41,842 nt of DNA from a bacterium. Its GTDB lineage: Bacteria; Bacillota; Clostridia; Lachnospirales; Lachnospiraceae. A program made the translations under genes and the position numbers. Position 1 is the stretch's first letter, and each line of letters starts with the position of its first letter. Where the stretch lies: NCBI GenBank assembly GCA_030535455.1, contig JAUNJY010000035.1, forward strand, positions 1 to 41,842, read 5' to 3'. Shown one piece after another: positions 1-8,067 of the stretch. The notes under the pieces were generated by a model. It saw only the letters and a program-made list of their open reading frames with translations, was not told the origin of the DNA and searched no databases.

Positions 1-5
1 AAAAA

Positions 6-42
6 GACAACTAATCCCACCAATCTGGTGGGGTTAGTTGTC
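6..42 (-). terminator. Stem-loop terminator read on the minus strand
   Basis: Sixteen-base-pair stem (6-21 with 27-42, one G-U wobble) and a 5-nt loop. On the minus strand it is followed by five T residues (bases 1-5). It would stop transcription leaving the minus-strand membrane-protein gene that ends at base 90. Confidence 0.7.
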
Positions 43-53
43 TACAGTCTGAA
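32..53 (+). repeat. End of a repeated element (CTACAGTCTGAA family)
   Basis: These 22 bases match 10677-10698 at 19 positions, including the exact 12-mer CTACAGTCTGAA. In both places the motif abuts the left side of a terminator hairpin in the same orientation. The match is seen directly; that it marks a repeat family is inference. Any remaining part of this copy would lie left of the window. Confidence 0.55.
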
Positions 54-84
54 GCACCCATCCATATGGATGAGTGCTTTTTTA
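52..84 (+). terminator. Stem-loop terminator abutting the repeat end
   Basis: Stem 52-63 with 68-79, loop ATAT, then a run of T residues, so it reads as a plus-strand terminator. There is one internal mismatch. It starts directly at the GAA end of the repeat motif, as in the second copy near 10698. Confidence 0.65.
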
Positions 85-89
85 TTGTA

Positions 90-806
90 TTAAAGTGTCT
101 TGCGCTTTCTAGCGTTGATTGCCTGGATCTTATCCAAGTTCTTAAGACGGGTAAATCGTCTGGTCTCCATTGTCTTATATCCATCAGGCTTCAGAGCAAT
201 TGCTAAAAACAAAATGCTTGCAACATAACAGTTAAACTGTACAAGGGCACTGATATAATAAATTACATGTTCTTCATAAAACTTCGATTGATATATAAAA
301 GATGGCTGTACATAGACGTATGGACCAACCTTAAAAATGGTCATTAGGACACTGGCTAACATCAATACCACACATGCTATTTCTAGAGGATATTTGCTCT
401 TTAGCTTCCGTTTATTGATGGTCAGTATAAATAAGACAAGGAGTAATAATGAAGAACCAACTTTAAACCATTGTCTGATAATGAAAAAACCATCGTGCTG
501 AATAATGGAATAAATCTCATAAAGTATATAGCTAAACGGTGTTAATGCAATAGGAAGCACTAGATTCTCAATCTTTTGCTTAGCATATACAATGGTGAAT
601 AAAAACAAGGTAATCGGTACGGTAATGCTTAGAAAGTTAAAGAAAATAATGAATGCATTATCTCCATATACCGGCGTGGTATATCCAAGTCCCACTTTCC
701 CATCAATACCCTCTAAGTAAATAATACAAGTTAAAAACATGACAAAACTAAATGAACAAGTCATAATATGTAAACTGGACTCTTTTGGTATCTTTAAATT
801 GTTCAA
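90..806 (-). CDS. Multi-pass membrane protein of unknown function
   Basis: The 238-residue product is very hydrophobic, with about six predicted membrane segments (roughly residues 14-32, 52-72, 80-97, 115-133, 143-163 and 184-203) and a basic C-terminal tail. I recognise no family and assign no function. The start is TTG at 804-806, chosen because a GAGGGG ribosome binding site lies about 10 bases upstream; an in-frame ATG at codon 15, just before the first membrane segment, is the alternative. The gene follows the broken MATE gene on the same strand with an 86-bp gap, and its 3' end is followed by two stem-loops. Confidence 0.7.
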   Translation of the reverse strand: MNNLKIPKESSLHIMTCSFSFVMFLTCIIYLEGIDGKVGLGYTTPVYGDNAFIIFFNFLSITVPITLFLFTIVYAKQKIENLVLPIALTPFSYILYEIYSIIQHDGFFIIRQWFKVGSSLLLLVLFILTINKRKLKSKYPLEIACVVLMLASVLMTIFKVGPYVYVQPSFIYQSKFYEEHVIYYISALVQFNCYVASILFLAIALKPDGYKTMETRRFTRLKNLDKIQAINARKRKTL

Positions 807-892
807 ATTATCACATACTCCCCTCTTTTAGTGGCTTATTTGATTATTTTTACCAATTTCTATTATACCTTAGTCCTGTTTTTTATACAACA

Positions 893-2239
893 TTATTTTC
901 CATATTCTAGTAAGGTCTCACTTTTCATAACAGGATTTGTAATATATCTGACAATCAAAGGAATTACCATCAGGATCCATACAATCGGCTCTGCTAGAAT
1001 TATCCCCATATATTTGATCTTTGGTGCCAGCAACAAGGCAATCAGCACCTTTCCCACTAGTTCAATCATACTGGAGTAAATCGGAGTCGTGTGGTCTCCA
1101 ATCCCCTGCATGGTATTTCGGATAATCGTAATCATTGCAGGGACAAAATAAAATAAGGTATCAATTCTAAGATAAAGAGTCGCCGTATGGATGATTTCTT
1201 CATTTTCGGTAGCGGTCACAAGCCTTATTAACTGGGGAGCAATGGTATAGCTGGCAATAATGGCGCCAATTGATCAAATCCAAGTATAGATGGTAACGGT
1301 ACGTACGCCCTCTTTGATACGCTTGATTTCACCAGCACCATAGTTCTGGGAGGCGTAGGTCGCCATAGTTGTGCCAAACACACTGAATGACAGCATGAAT
1401 ATCTCAGTGATCTTTCTGGCTGCGCCATGGGCAACGATTGTCTCATCGCTAAAGGTATTGATTGCCCCTTGAAGTGCCAGTGTACCAAGATAAACAATGG
1501 ATAACATAAAGCCCATGGATATTCCGGTACTGTACAGCTTCTCAACAAGGTTTAAATCCATTCTAAAATCCTCTCGTTTTAAATGAAGCATAGGGTATTT
1601 GCGCCATATATAAAGGATGCATAGTACTACGGAGACGGCCTGGCATATGATGGTTGCCTGTGCGGCTCCTTTTACGCCCATTCCCAAATTCATAATAAAG
1701 AAATAATCCAAGAAAATATTAAGTATGGTAGAGACTATTAGGAATAACAATGGCGCTACGGTATCTCCAATGGCTCTTAAAATTCCCGCAAGCACGTTAT
1801 AAGCCATTGTAATCACCATACCCAGTAAAATGATGCGTATGTAGTCATAGGCCTCTTCTATTACCGTATCCGGCGTATTCAGAACATGTAACAGTGGACG
1901 AAGGAATAGAACGCTTAAAATAGTAAGCACCAGGGCAGTAATTAGACCTAACAGGATCGCCCCTGCCATGCTTCTTCGCAATTCCTTTTCATCATTTGCA
2001 CCAAAATAGCGTGCTACTAGGATGGCAAACCCACTGGCAAGCCCAAGCAGGAATCCAACGATTAAGCTGGAAACAGAATTAGTTGCATAAATGGCTGCCA
2101 GAGAAGTATCACCCAGTGTCTGACCGACAATCCTTGAATCGACTAAACTATAAAATAACTGACAGATATTTGCCAGAAATACCGGTAATGCAAACTGAAG
2201 CAGTAATTTTTTAGGATTTCCTTTTGTAAGATCTTTCAT
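893..2239 (-). pseudogene. MATE-family multidrug exporter interrupted by an in-frame stop
   Basis: Reading from ATG at 2239 (ribosome site AGGAGA), the product is a MATE/NorM-type sodium- or proton-driven efflux protein with the two homologous six-helix halves. Translation stops at TGA 1274-1276 after residue 321. The same frame then continues without a gap (SIGAIIASYTIAPQLIRLVTATENEE...) to TAA at 893-895, giving the 448 residues usual for the family. The stop follows TWI, and one change from TGG (Trp) would explain it. The loss removes the last third of the second MatE half, so the truncated product should not transport. A sequencing error or very recent mutation is possible, since no other damage is visible. 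It lies 12 bp after the nudC-like gene and may be co-transcribed with it. Confidence 0.85.
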
Positions 2240-2251
2240 CGTTTCTGTCTC

Positions 2252-3094
2252 CTAATTAAATTCTTCCGGATGTTCTCTGAAATACTCAATCATTTCATTG
2301 GTAAGGCTTATGGTAGACGTAGTCTTTGGAATATCTTCACGTTTAAACCACGTCGCCTCTTTTAATTCTTCCTCTTGCAGCGTAACCGTTGGATCTCCGT
2401 CCACTTCCACAAAATATCCCATTAGCATGGCATTGGAACAGGACCATGGCTGGCTCTTATAATATCTTATGTTCTTTACGGCAAGGCCTACTTCTTCCAT
2501 TACTTCACGGAACACCGTCTGTTCCATGCTCTCTCCTACCTCAGAATACCCTGCAACCAGTGCATATTTCTTATAAGGCCCGTAGGCATATTTGGTCAAA
2601 AGAAGCTTATCTTTATTAGTAATGGCCACAATCACAGAAGGACTAATGGTTGGATATACGGTCTTATTACAAGAAGGACAGATTACGGCACGTTCTTTCG
2701 TACTCTTTACCGTAGGACGCCCACATTGGCCACAAAAAGCATGCCCTCTATAAAATTGTCCGATCTGATTACCCACAGTTGCCGCTAAAAGCTGGTGCAT
2801 TGGACCAAAATCACGATATACATTCCAGTGTATGTAAGTAAACCCCAGTTTCTCCTCTAAAATACTTTCGTCATATAAGAAATAGCGTGTCTCATCGACT
2901 TTAAACAAATAGGAATATTTATTTGGATCTGCGCAGGATTCTTTCAGCTCTTTATAAGTAGGAAATACAATTTCCTTGTTTGTTCCATTCATATAGACGT
3001 CGTTATCGTGAATTGCTATAACGAAATCCCGCTCTCTGACTTCATGAATTTCAAATTCATTGTAAAATGCGTGTGGTGCAATATCTTGTATCAT
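2252..3094 (-). CDS. nudC: NAD(+)/NADH diphosphatase, Nudix hydrolase (NudC type)
   Basis: NudC-type Nudix enzymes cleave NAD(H) to NMN(H) and AMP and can remove NAD caps from RNA. The 280-residue product has a four-cysteine zinc ribbon (CGQC...CPSC) in the middle. After it comes a complete Nudix box, G-x5-E-x7-REVMEEVG, and then SQPW, the sequence that marks the NADH-pyrophosphatase subgroup. The usual residues after SQPW (typically PFPxS) are replaced by SCSNAML, so substrate preference may differ. The start at 3094 has only a weak AAGAG site, and a short stem-loop (AGCAGA/TCTGCT, 3109-3131) sits just upstream in the leader. The broken MATE gene follows after 12 bp. Confidence 0.88.
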   Translation of the reverse strand: MIQDIAPHAFYNEFEIHEVRERDFVIAIHDNDVYMNGTNKEIVFPTYKELKESCADPNKYSYLFKVDETRYFLYDESILEEKLGFTYIHWNVYRDFGPMHQLLAATVGNQIGQFYRGHAFCGQCGRPTVKSTKERAVICPSCNKTVYPTISPSVIVAITNKDKLLLTKYAYGPYKKYALVAGYSEVGESMEQTVFREVMEEVGLAVKNIRYYKSQPWSCSNAMLMGYFVEVDGDPTVTLQEEELKEATWFKREDIPKTTSTISLTNEMIEYFREHPEEFN

Positions 3095-3190
3095 CTCTTA
3101 TCTGTTGCAGCAGAGGAACCTATCATCTGCTACATTTCCTTTCTATTCATTCTTTGAATATGGTACCATAACTGTCATATAATATGCAAA

Positions 3191-3919
3191 TTAATAAAAG
3201 GAATGTTTGATAAAACGTCGATAAAGAAGAATAAACCAAAACAATGTCAGAAATCCACCGGTAACAAGCCATTTTCCCTCTCCTGTCGTCACGTATTTCC
3301 CAATACTATAGGAAGGTAAGATCACTGCTATATACTGTACCCACGAATGAAAGAAGAAAGGGACAAAAACGCCAAGAAGAACGATGCCGGACAGTTTTCC
3401 AATCGCCATTCCTTCCACCTTGTTGGATGACATACTAACAATAAATAAACAGATGATGCCCCCCAATGCCGTGGTAAAGATAGAGATTATAGCAAGAGTC
3501 CAAGGCGATAACGTACTTATTTGAAAGAGTATGCAAATGACAAACCCAATTACTGCAGCAAATAGACTAGGAATCAGCAGCCTTGAAATAAGATATCCTT
3601 TTTTTCCAAGCGGTGTCACTGCCAGATAGGAAATAATACAGTCATCCTTTTCTCCAAGCATTACCATGGCACTGATAAAGCCGGCCATAAGTGGTGTCAC
3701 CATAGAAAGTAGAAGATCAATCATCTTATAATAAGGGCTAAGAACCGTTGATCTATGGAATTGCATTATAAGCAGTTCTTCAGCAAAGGGAACCCCAAAT
3801 CGAATAAACATTCCTGCCAGTAAAGGTGCAAATACAGCTGCAAAAAGCATATAATCTTGTGAAATTTGTTTTAAGAACGCTACAAAGGAGTTTTTATAAA
3901 TCATTAGAGATGCTTTCAT
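3191..3919 (-). CDS. ABC-2 type transporter permease
   Basis: The 242-residue product has about six membrane segments and resembles the permease subunit of drug- or lipid-exporting ABC-2 systems. It should pair with the ATPase encoded at 4450-5310. The ATG overlaps the last codon of the preceding broken permease gene (ATGA), and AGGAGGGG lies 7 bases upstream, so the operon order is tetR-ATPase-permease 1 (broken)-permease 2. With one permease damaged, a working transporter would need this subunit to act alone as a homodimer. Substrate unknown. Confidence 0.8.
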   Translation of the reverse strand: MKASLMIYKNSFVAFLKQISQDYMLFAAVFAPLLAGMFIRFGVPFAEELLIMQFHRSTVLSPYYKMIDLLLSMVTPLMAGFISAMVMLGEKDDCIISYLAVTPLGKKGYLISRLLIPSLFAAVIGFVICILFQISTLSPWTLAIISIFTTALGGIICLFIVSMSSNKVEGMAIGKLSGIVLLGVFVPFFFHSWVQYIAVILPSYSIGKYVTTGEGKWLVTGGFLTLFWFILLYRRFIKHSFY

Positions 3920-4436
3920 AGTTTGACCCCTCCTAACCTGGAAAACATAATGCTAACTGAATGTTTCGCAAACAAATAAGTGAAACTGATCCAGCATGAC
4001 ATGCTAACTAAGGCAGCCAGTGCATGCTCATAGTGGCCATCAAGTAAGGTCACCATGGCATAGCATGGATGTATAAGGAACCAAGGGCTTCTTGGTACTG
4101 TGAGATAAAGGATAATTGGTACAAAGCTAAACAGCTCAAAAGGAACGGTTGCAATTACGTATTGGTTGACGCTTCGTATATTGGCTCCTACAATCAGGCA
4201 GCAAAGGAATTGGTGATATGTTCGCCCTTTTCAAGCAATACCATAGCTCCCATAAAGAATAATCCCATGGATGCAGGATCACTAAAGATCATGACTAATC
4301 CTGTATTTTCCCGTATCCGTCCCTTTAACAGAGAAAGTACAAAAATATATAGAATGATTAAAAAGATATATAGAAAATAAAATCCATATTTATACTGAAA
4401 CTTCACGTCACCTTTGATCAAATGAAATAGTCTCAT
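3916..4436 (-). pseudogene. ABC-2 permease gene with an internal deletion and frameshift
   Basis: The start is ATG at 4434-4436, behind GGGGGCGAT. The first 80 residues run through two membrane segments to EKGEHITNSFAA, then hit TGA at about 4192. In another frame the sequence resumes at once as LIVGANIRSVNQYVIATVPFE and runs as good permease sequence (IILYL, IHPCYAMV) to TGA at 3916-3918. ABC-2 permeases of this kind normally have about 80 further residues between the EKGE-type motif and the VNQYV-type motif. The simplest reading is a deletion of about 240 bp that also shifted frame. The rest of the operon is intact, so this looks like recent loss of one half of a two-permease exporter. Confidence 0.75.
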
Positions 4437-4449
4437 CGTATCGCCCCCT

Positions 4450-5310
4450 TTATGCCAGTTTCCGGCCGGTGAGGTCAATAAAAATATCATTTAAGGTAGG
4501 TTCACTGCTATGTATGGAGGTAATCTGATTGTTTTTGATTAACTCTGCTAATTTTCTATCATTTGCAATCTCGTGAATCAGGCATTCGCGGCTTTTCTCA
4601 ATCCCATCCATATAAGTATAGGTTACTTTGATGGCTCCCTTGCGCATAATCAGGTTATGTGGACTATCCAAGGCTTTTATTTTCCCATCCACGATAAATG
4701 CCACTCTATCACATAGTTCGGTTGCATCTTGCATATTATGCGTCGTAATAATAATCGTTTTCCCTCGGTCTTGCTCCTGTAAAATCAAATCTTTCATAAT
4801 TCGACTATTTGTAGGGTCTAAACCTGAGGTAGGCTCATCTAAAAAAATAAGGTCCGGGTCATGGAGCAATGCCTTTATAAAATTAAGCCTTGATTTCATA
4901 CCCTTAGAAAACTCTGACACCTTCTTATTCTTATCTCCTAATAATCCGACACGATCTAATAAGTCATCTGGATTTCTTCCCTTGTTCTTATATAAGGATG
5001 CAAAAAAGGTCAGGTTTTGTATTGCTGTCATCTTCTCATATAGGCTGGTAAATTCAAAGTCAACTCCAATTGCTTCATAAAAGTCATCTGTTATACTCTT
5101 TGTTGATTGCCCATTTACAATGGCTTCGCCATTATACTTTCTTAAAATGCCGGTTAATATCTTTTGTAAGGTTGACTTTCCGGCACCTGAAGGGCCTAGA
5201 AATCCAAAGATTTCCCCTTGTCGGACATTAAATGTAATATCCTCAATAAAAGGACGTCTGGTATAACTAAATGATACATCCGTTACCTCGATCTTATTAT
5301 TCTTACTCAT
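4450..5310 (-). CDS. ABC transporter ATP-binding protein
   Basis: Energy-supplying subunit of the exporter. The 286-residue product has Walker A GPSGAGKST, a Q-loop region, a modified signature EFSKGMKSR in place of LSGGQ, Walker B LIFLDEPTSGLDP and the H-loop TTH. The C-terminal 80 residues form the extension typical of CcmA/DrrA-like export ATPases. I place the start at ATG 5308-5310, because GGGAGGAT lies 5 bases upstream and the conserved domain begins soon after. A longer in-frame start at 5352 would overlap tetR and has no ribosome site. The gene follows tetR by 11 bp and precedes the broken permease. Confidence 0.88.
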   Translation of the reverse strand: MSKNNKIEVTDVSFSYTRRPFIEDITFNVRQGEIFGFLGPSGAGKSTLQKILTGILRKYNGEAIVNGQSTKSITDDFYEAIGVDFEFTSLYEKMTAIQNLTFFASLYKNKGRNPDDLLDRVGLLGDKNKKVSEFSKGMKSRLNFIKALLHDPDLIFLDEPTSGLDPTNSRIMKDLILQEQDRGKTIIITTHNMQDATELCDRVAFIVDGKIKALDSPHNLIMRKGAIKVTYTYMDGIEKSRECLIHEIANDRKLAELIKNNQITSIHSSEPTLNDIFIDLTGRKLA

Positions 5311-5321
5311 ATTAATCCTCC

Positions 5322-5909
5322 CTACAAAATTTGCATCAATAAGCCTTTGCATAGCATGCGAAAGCTGGCCATATATGTGCTCTCTCCTATTCCCCTTTGA
5401 TAAGGAAGGGTCAGAAATACAGCTCGAAATGCACCACTTAATACATCCACATCCACATGTTGTTTAGGCTTTAGATAGTTTAAAAGCATTACAACCATAT
5501 CATTGTCTTGTTTTGTATGCTCTTCTAGCAGTTTTTCAGGTAATTTATTCATAAGTAATATCACTTCACTATCCATCATCATACGCATGATACAGGTATT
5601 CATCGCCGTTGTAACTGCCTCCATTATGATGTCTAGATACTCATCCAATGTGGTACTTTGCTCTGTCTTTTGCAAGCGCTCCATAAATTCTGCTTCAATC
5701 TTATTATGTATTTCCATGATTACCTCAAAAAATAACTGTTCTTTGTTTGGATAAAATAGATAGAACGTTCCTTTAGGAATACCTACTGTATTTACTAATA
5801 GGTCCACAGTTGTTTTCTTTACTCCGTATTTCATCAGGCTGTCATTAGCAGCAGATCTTAGTTTAAGTATAATTTCTTCCCGTTCTTTTGTTGAATATGT
5901 CTTTGGCAA
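5322..5909 (-). CDS. TetR/AcrR-family transcriptional regulator
   Basis: The 195-residue product has an N-terminal TetR DNA-binding domain (helix-turn-helix around residues 30-52, VDLLVNTVGIPKGTFYLFYPNKEQLF) and a variable ligand-binding C-terminal domain. It heads the exporter operon and probably represses it until a substrate binds. The start is TTG at 5907-5909, supported by AAGGAGGAG six bases upstream; no in-frame ATG lies near. The operator next door (5924-5957) overlaps the promoter -10 element, as expected for autorepression. Confidence 0.88.
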   Translation of the reverse strand: MPKTYSTKEREEIILKLRSAANDSLMKYGVKKTTVDLLVNTVGIPKGTFYLFYPNKEQLFFEVIMEIHNKIEAEFMERLQKTEQSTTLDEYLDIIMEAVTTAMNTCIMRMMMDSEVILLMNKLPEKLLEEHTKQDNDMVVMLLNYLKPKQHVDVDVLSGAFRAVFLTLPYQRGIGESTYMASFRMLCKGLLMQIL

Positions 5910-5923
5910 GAATTGCTCCTCCT

Positions 5924-5957
5924 TATATTGACTAATTATATTGTTTTAGTCAATATA
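5924..5957 (-). promoter_or_regulatory. Probable TetR operator, 12-bp perfect inverted repeat
   Basis: TATATTGACTAA (5924-5935) and its exact reverse complement (5946-5957) are separated by 10 bp. The repeat covers the -10 hexamer of the operon promoter and reaches to the ribosome site of the TetR-type gene, so bound repressor would block transcription. Confidence 0.75.
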
Positions 5958-5980
5958 CCATTATTTGTAAAAATGGTCAA
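5952..5980 (-). promoter_or_regulatory. Promoter of the tetR-ABC exporter operon
   Basis: Minus-strand TTGACC (5975-5980), 17-bp spacer, TATATT (5952-5957). Both hexamers are close to the vegetative sigma-A consensus, and the -10 lies inside the right operator arm. Confidence 0.65.
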
Positions 5981-6067
5981 TCGCAATTTTTATTTTCCAT
6001 ATAATGTAATTTTATTATTTTCCATAATTATGTAAATAAATTCAGAACAATATTCCATATATCATAC

Positions 6068-6095
6068 ATGTTACCGTAATAATATTATGTAAACT
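6068..6095. other. dif-like half-site near a tyrosine recombinase gene
   Basis: The right 14 bases (6082-6095), ending TTATGTAAACT, equal the right half of the Bacillus subtilis dif site as I recall it. The left arm (ATGTTACCGTA) matches dif poorly. The site lies about 50 bp past the stop of the recombinase gene at 6147. It may be a Xer-type recombination site with a divergent arm, or a chance AT-rich match. Confidence 0.3.
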
Positions 6096-6102
6096 AATAT
6101 AG

Positions 6103-6141
6103 CAAAAAAAGACAGCCAACACTTAAAAACTGGCTGCCTTT
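6103..6141 (-). terminator. Terminator of the recombinase gene
   Basis: On the minus strand, stem GGCAGCCA with TGGCTGTC (one wobble) and a 12-nt loop are followed by seven T residues. It begins a few bases past the recombinase stop codon. Confidence 0.8.
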
Positions 6142-6146
6142 TCCAT

Positions 6147-6692
6147 TTATAATACAAAATCATCCATTGCTTTATCCATAACATCCTGATTTATACCGAT
6201 ATAACGCAATGTAACACTTGGCGAGGAGTGATTAAAAAGCTCCTGTAATAACGCTACATCTTTGGTTTTTTGGTAAAAATGATACCCATATGTCTTACGT
6301 AATGTATGGGTTCCGATCTCCTCTTTGATGCCTACATTTGCAGCAGCCTTATTGAGGATGCGATAGGCCTGAACCCTTGTAATTGGCTGATTGTAGCCCT
6401 TTTGTGAGGCAAAAAGATACTGCTCATCTTCCATGTTTTCCGTGTAATCATTGAGCTCTTCTGTGATACCAGTAATCTTTAAACGCTTGATCTTACTGGT
6501 CTTTTTTTCTTTTAAAGTAAGGTGAGTCTGATCCCTTACGTCCTTTACTTTTAGTGTTAATATATCCGAGATACGTAATCCAGTGTTGATTCCTACTAGA
6601 AATAACATGTAGTTTCGGTATCCGGAGCGCAATAACTCACGCTTCATTGCTTCTACTTTCTTACGATCTCTTATCGGTTGTACATACTCCAT
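6147..6692 (-). CDS. Short tyrosine recombinase (catalytic domain only)
   Basis: Phage-integrase/Xer-family DNA strand exchange enzyme. The 181 residues hold essentially only the catalytic domain: first arginine in TGLRISDIL, beta-hairpin lysine region KTSKIKRLKI, box II HTLRKTYGYH, the histidine in LFNHSSPSVT and the nucleophile tyrosine in LRYIG. The N-terminal core-binding domain of full-length Xer proteins (about 300 residues) is absent, as in small stand-alone recombinases such as B. subtilis YoeC. The start ATG has AGGAGA upstream. The gene has its own promoter and terminator. Its role (site-specific inversion, resolution, or a relic of an integrated element) cannot be told from sequence alone. 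Confidence 0.87.
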   Translation of the reverse strand: MEYVQPIRDRKKVEAMKRELLRSGYRNYMLFLVGINTGLRISDILTLKVKDVRDQTHLTLKEKKTSKIKRLKITGITEELNDYTENMEDEQYLFASQKGYNQPITRVQAYRILNKAAANVGIKEEIGTHTLRKTYGYHFYQKTKDVALLQELFNHSSPSVTLRYIGINQDVMDKAMDDFVL

Positions 6693-6730
6693 ATTAGTCT
6701 CCTACCCATTCAAATGTATCATTTACAATC

Positions 6731-6759
6731 ATTATATTACATTTTAAGTAACCATTCAA
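6731..6759 (-). promoter_or_regulatory. Promoter of the recombinase gene
   Basis: Minus-strand TTGAAT (6754-6759), 17-bp spacer, TATAAT (6731-6736), with the start codon at 6692. Close to the sigma-A consensus. Confidence 0.65.
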
Positions 6760-6826
6760 TAATTAAAGTACATTTGATTGAATTTTCCTTTTTGAAAGTT
6801 GAAATTCAAAGATTTTAGATACATAA

Positions 6827-6856
6827 AATGTAACACAATATGTATTTTGTTACATT
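6827..6856. promoter_or_regulatory. Inverted repeat upstream of the recombinase promoter
   Basis: AATGTAACA (6827-6835) and its exact reverse complement (6848-6856) with a 12-bp spacer, about 70 bp upstream of the -35. Candidate regulator or recombinase binding site. The rest of the roughly 400-bp gap between the recombinase gene and 7095 is AT-rich, and I see no gene in it. Confidence 0.4.
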
Positions 6857-7094
6857 GGAGTGAAAATAGCGAAAAAGCGATCTTTTTCTGATATTTTTAA
6901 ATTGGAAGCAATGATAAAAAACAACGTCACAAAATGACCATATAGGCATGTAAAAATAAATTCTTGATACCTTATATACCTACGAGTTTAAAACGCCTTA
7001 AAAACGAAAATATGAGCTAATTCTTGCTTTTGCTCTAAAATCATCTAATTTTTCGATGAAATCCTTAGATTTTTTTAACTTATCTAGGTAAATT

Positions 7095-7127
7095 AAAAAA
7101 CGGACCCGACATCTTGTCGAATCCGTA
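7095..7127 (-). terminator. Terminator of the coiled-coil protein gene
   Basis: Minus-strand stem ACGGAttCGACA with TGTCGggTCCGT (two mismatched positions) is followed by six T residues, directly after the stop codon at 7133. Confidence 0.8.
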
Positions 7128-7132
7128 ACATA

Positions 7133-8002
7133 TTATTGTTTTTCTGTATTCTCTTTTTCGGCTTCTTTTACTTTTTCGACTTTGGCTTTTTCCTCATTCG
7201 CTTTATGAAGTTCTTGGATTTGCTGAAGTAATTCTAGGTACTTTCCTTGATACTCGTCAATCTCTTGTTTTCGTTTATCTTCACTAGCCTGGAGTCTCGC
7301 TGTAAACTCAATTTCCTTCTGTAAAAGCTGGCGTTCATGGGCTATCTTTGCATGTTCGAATTCTGTCTTTAAGGCCTGATAATTAGCCTCTAATTCATTG
7401 TGTTCCTTCTGAAGCTGCATGCGTTTTGTTGCCATTACATTACGCTCTAAATTCGCTTTTTCCAGCTCATTTACATCCTTTTTATAGCTTTCACAAGCCT
7501 CTGTAAGAGCAGTAATCAGCTTTTCTTTTTCTGCCAGCATATGCTCATTTACTAGTTCGCTGTCCTTGATTTGCTTGGTAAGTGTATCAATAGTTTCCTT
7601 GTGCTGATCAGCTAATTCTTTGCTGTTTTCCGCTTCTTCTTGGTGGGTTTTAACGTCTGCTTTGGCTTGTTTTACCTTCTCCTGAAGCTCAATAATTGTC
7701 TCGTCTTTGGACGCTAAAAGTGCCTCAAATTCAGCCTGTACCGTAGTAGTCACGTTCTGGTTATCCTCTAAACTTGCCATATACATACGTGTTAATACTG
7801 TTACGTACTTTTCGAAGGTTTCTATCTCGCCTTTCTTGTCAGAGAGCACGGTTTTTCCCTTTTGAAACTCGTAAGTTTCAATTAATTTACTAAGTGTTTG
7901 TTGCTGATTATTACCTAATTCTGCGCTGATTCCTTTGAATTTTTCAGCGGTTTCTTCGTCTATTCGAAAGGATCTTGGCTTTAATTCTTTAGTCTCTGTC
8001 AT
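7133..8002 (-). CDS. Probable DNA-binding protein with a long coiled coil
   Basis: The 289-residue product begins with a ribbon-helix-helix-like segment, RSFRIDEETAEKFKGISAEL, and a polar helix (about residues 10-48). Residues from about 65 to the end are almost unbroken heptad-rich, Glu/Lys-rich coiled coil. This layout recalls plasmid KfrA-type and other partition or nucleoid-structuring proteins, but I cannot place it in a named family. I chose ATG 8000-8002 because AAGAGGAT lies just upstream and the charged DNA-binding segment starts there; a longer frame to 8110 begins inside the promoter. It has a good promoter, its own terminator, and iterated TGTATTACA motifs upstream that it may bind. 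Confidence 0.72.
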   Translation of the reverse strand: MTETKELKPRSFRIDEETAEKFKGISAELGNNQQQTLSKLIETYEFQKGKTVLSDKKGEIETFEKYVTVLTRMYMASLEDNQNVTTTVQAEFEALLASKDETIIELQEKVKQAKADVKTHQEEAENSKELADQHKETIDTLTKQIKDSELVNEHMLAEKEKLITALTEACESYKKDVNELEKANLERNVMATKRMQLQKEHNELEANYQALKTEFEHAKIAHERQLLQKEIEFTARLQASEDKRKQEIDEYQGKYLELLQQIQELHKANEEKAKVEKVKEAEKENTEKQ

Positions 8003-8038
8003 TTTTATCCTCTTTCTTCTCACTTTTTTCTTACTTTT

Positions 8039-8067
8039 ATTATACACTATTTCGACATGAATTTCAA
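8039..8067 (-). promoter_or_regulatory. Promoter of the coiled-coil protein gene
   Basis: Minus-strand TTGAAA (8062-8067), 17-bp spacer, TATAAT (8039-8044). Near-consensus sigma-A promoter about 37 bp upstream of the chosen start codon. Confidence 0.75.

Noticed and set aside
1274-1276. In-frame TGA read as selenocysteine or read-through
   Set aside because: MATE exporters do not use selenocysteine, and no SECIS-like stem follows the codon; a Trp-to-stop change is simpler.
4628-5080. Open frame of 150 codons on the plus strand
   Set aside because: Antisense to the ABC ATPase gene; composition is that of a shadow frame and there is no ribosome site.
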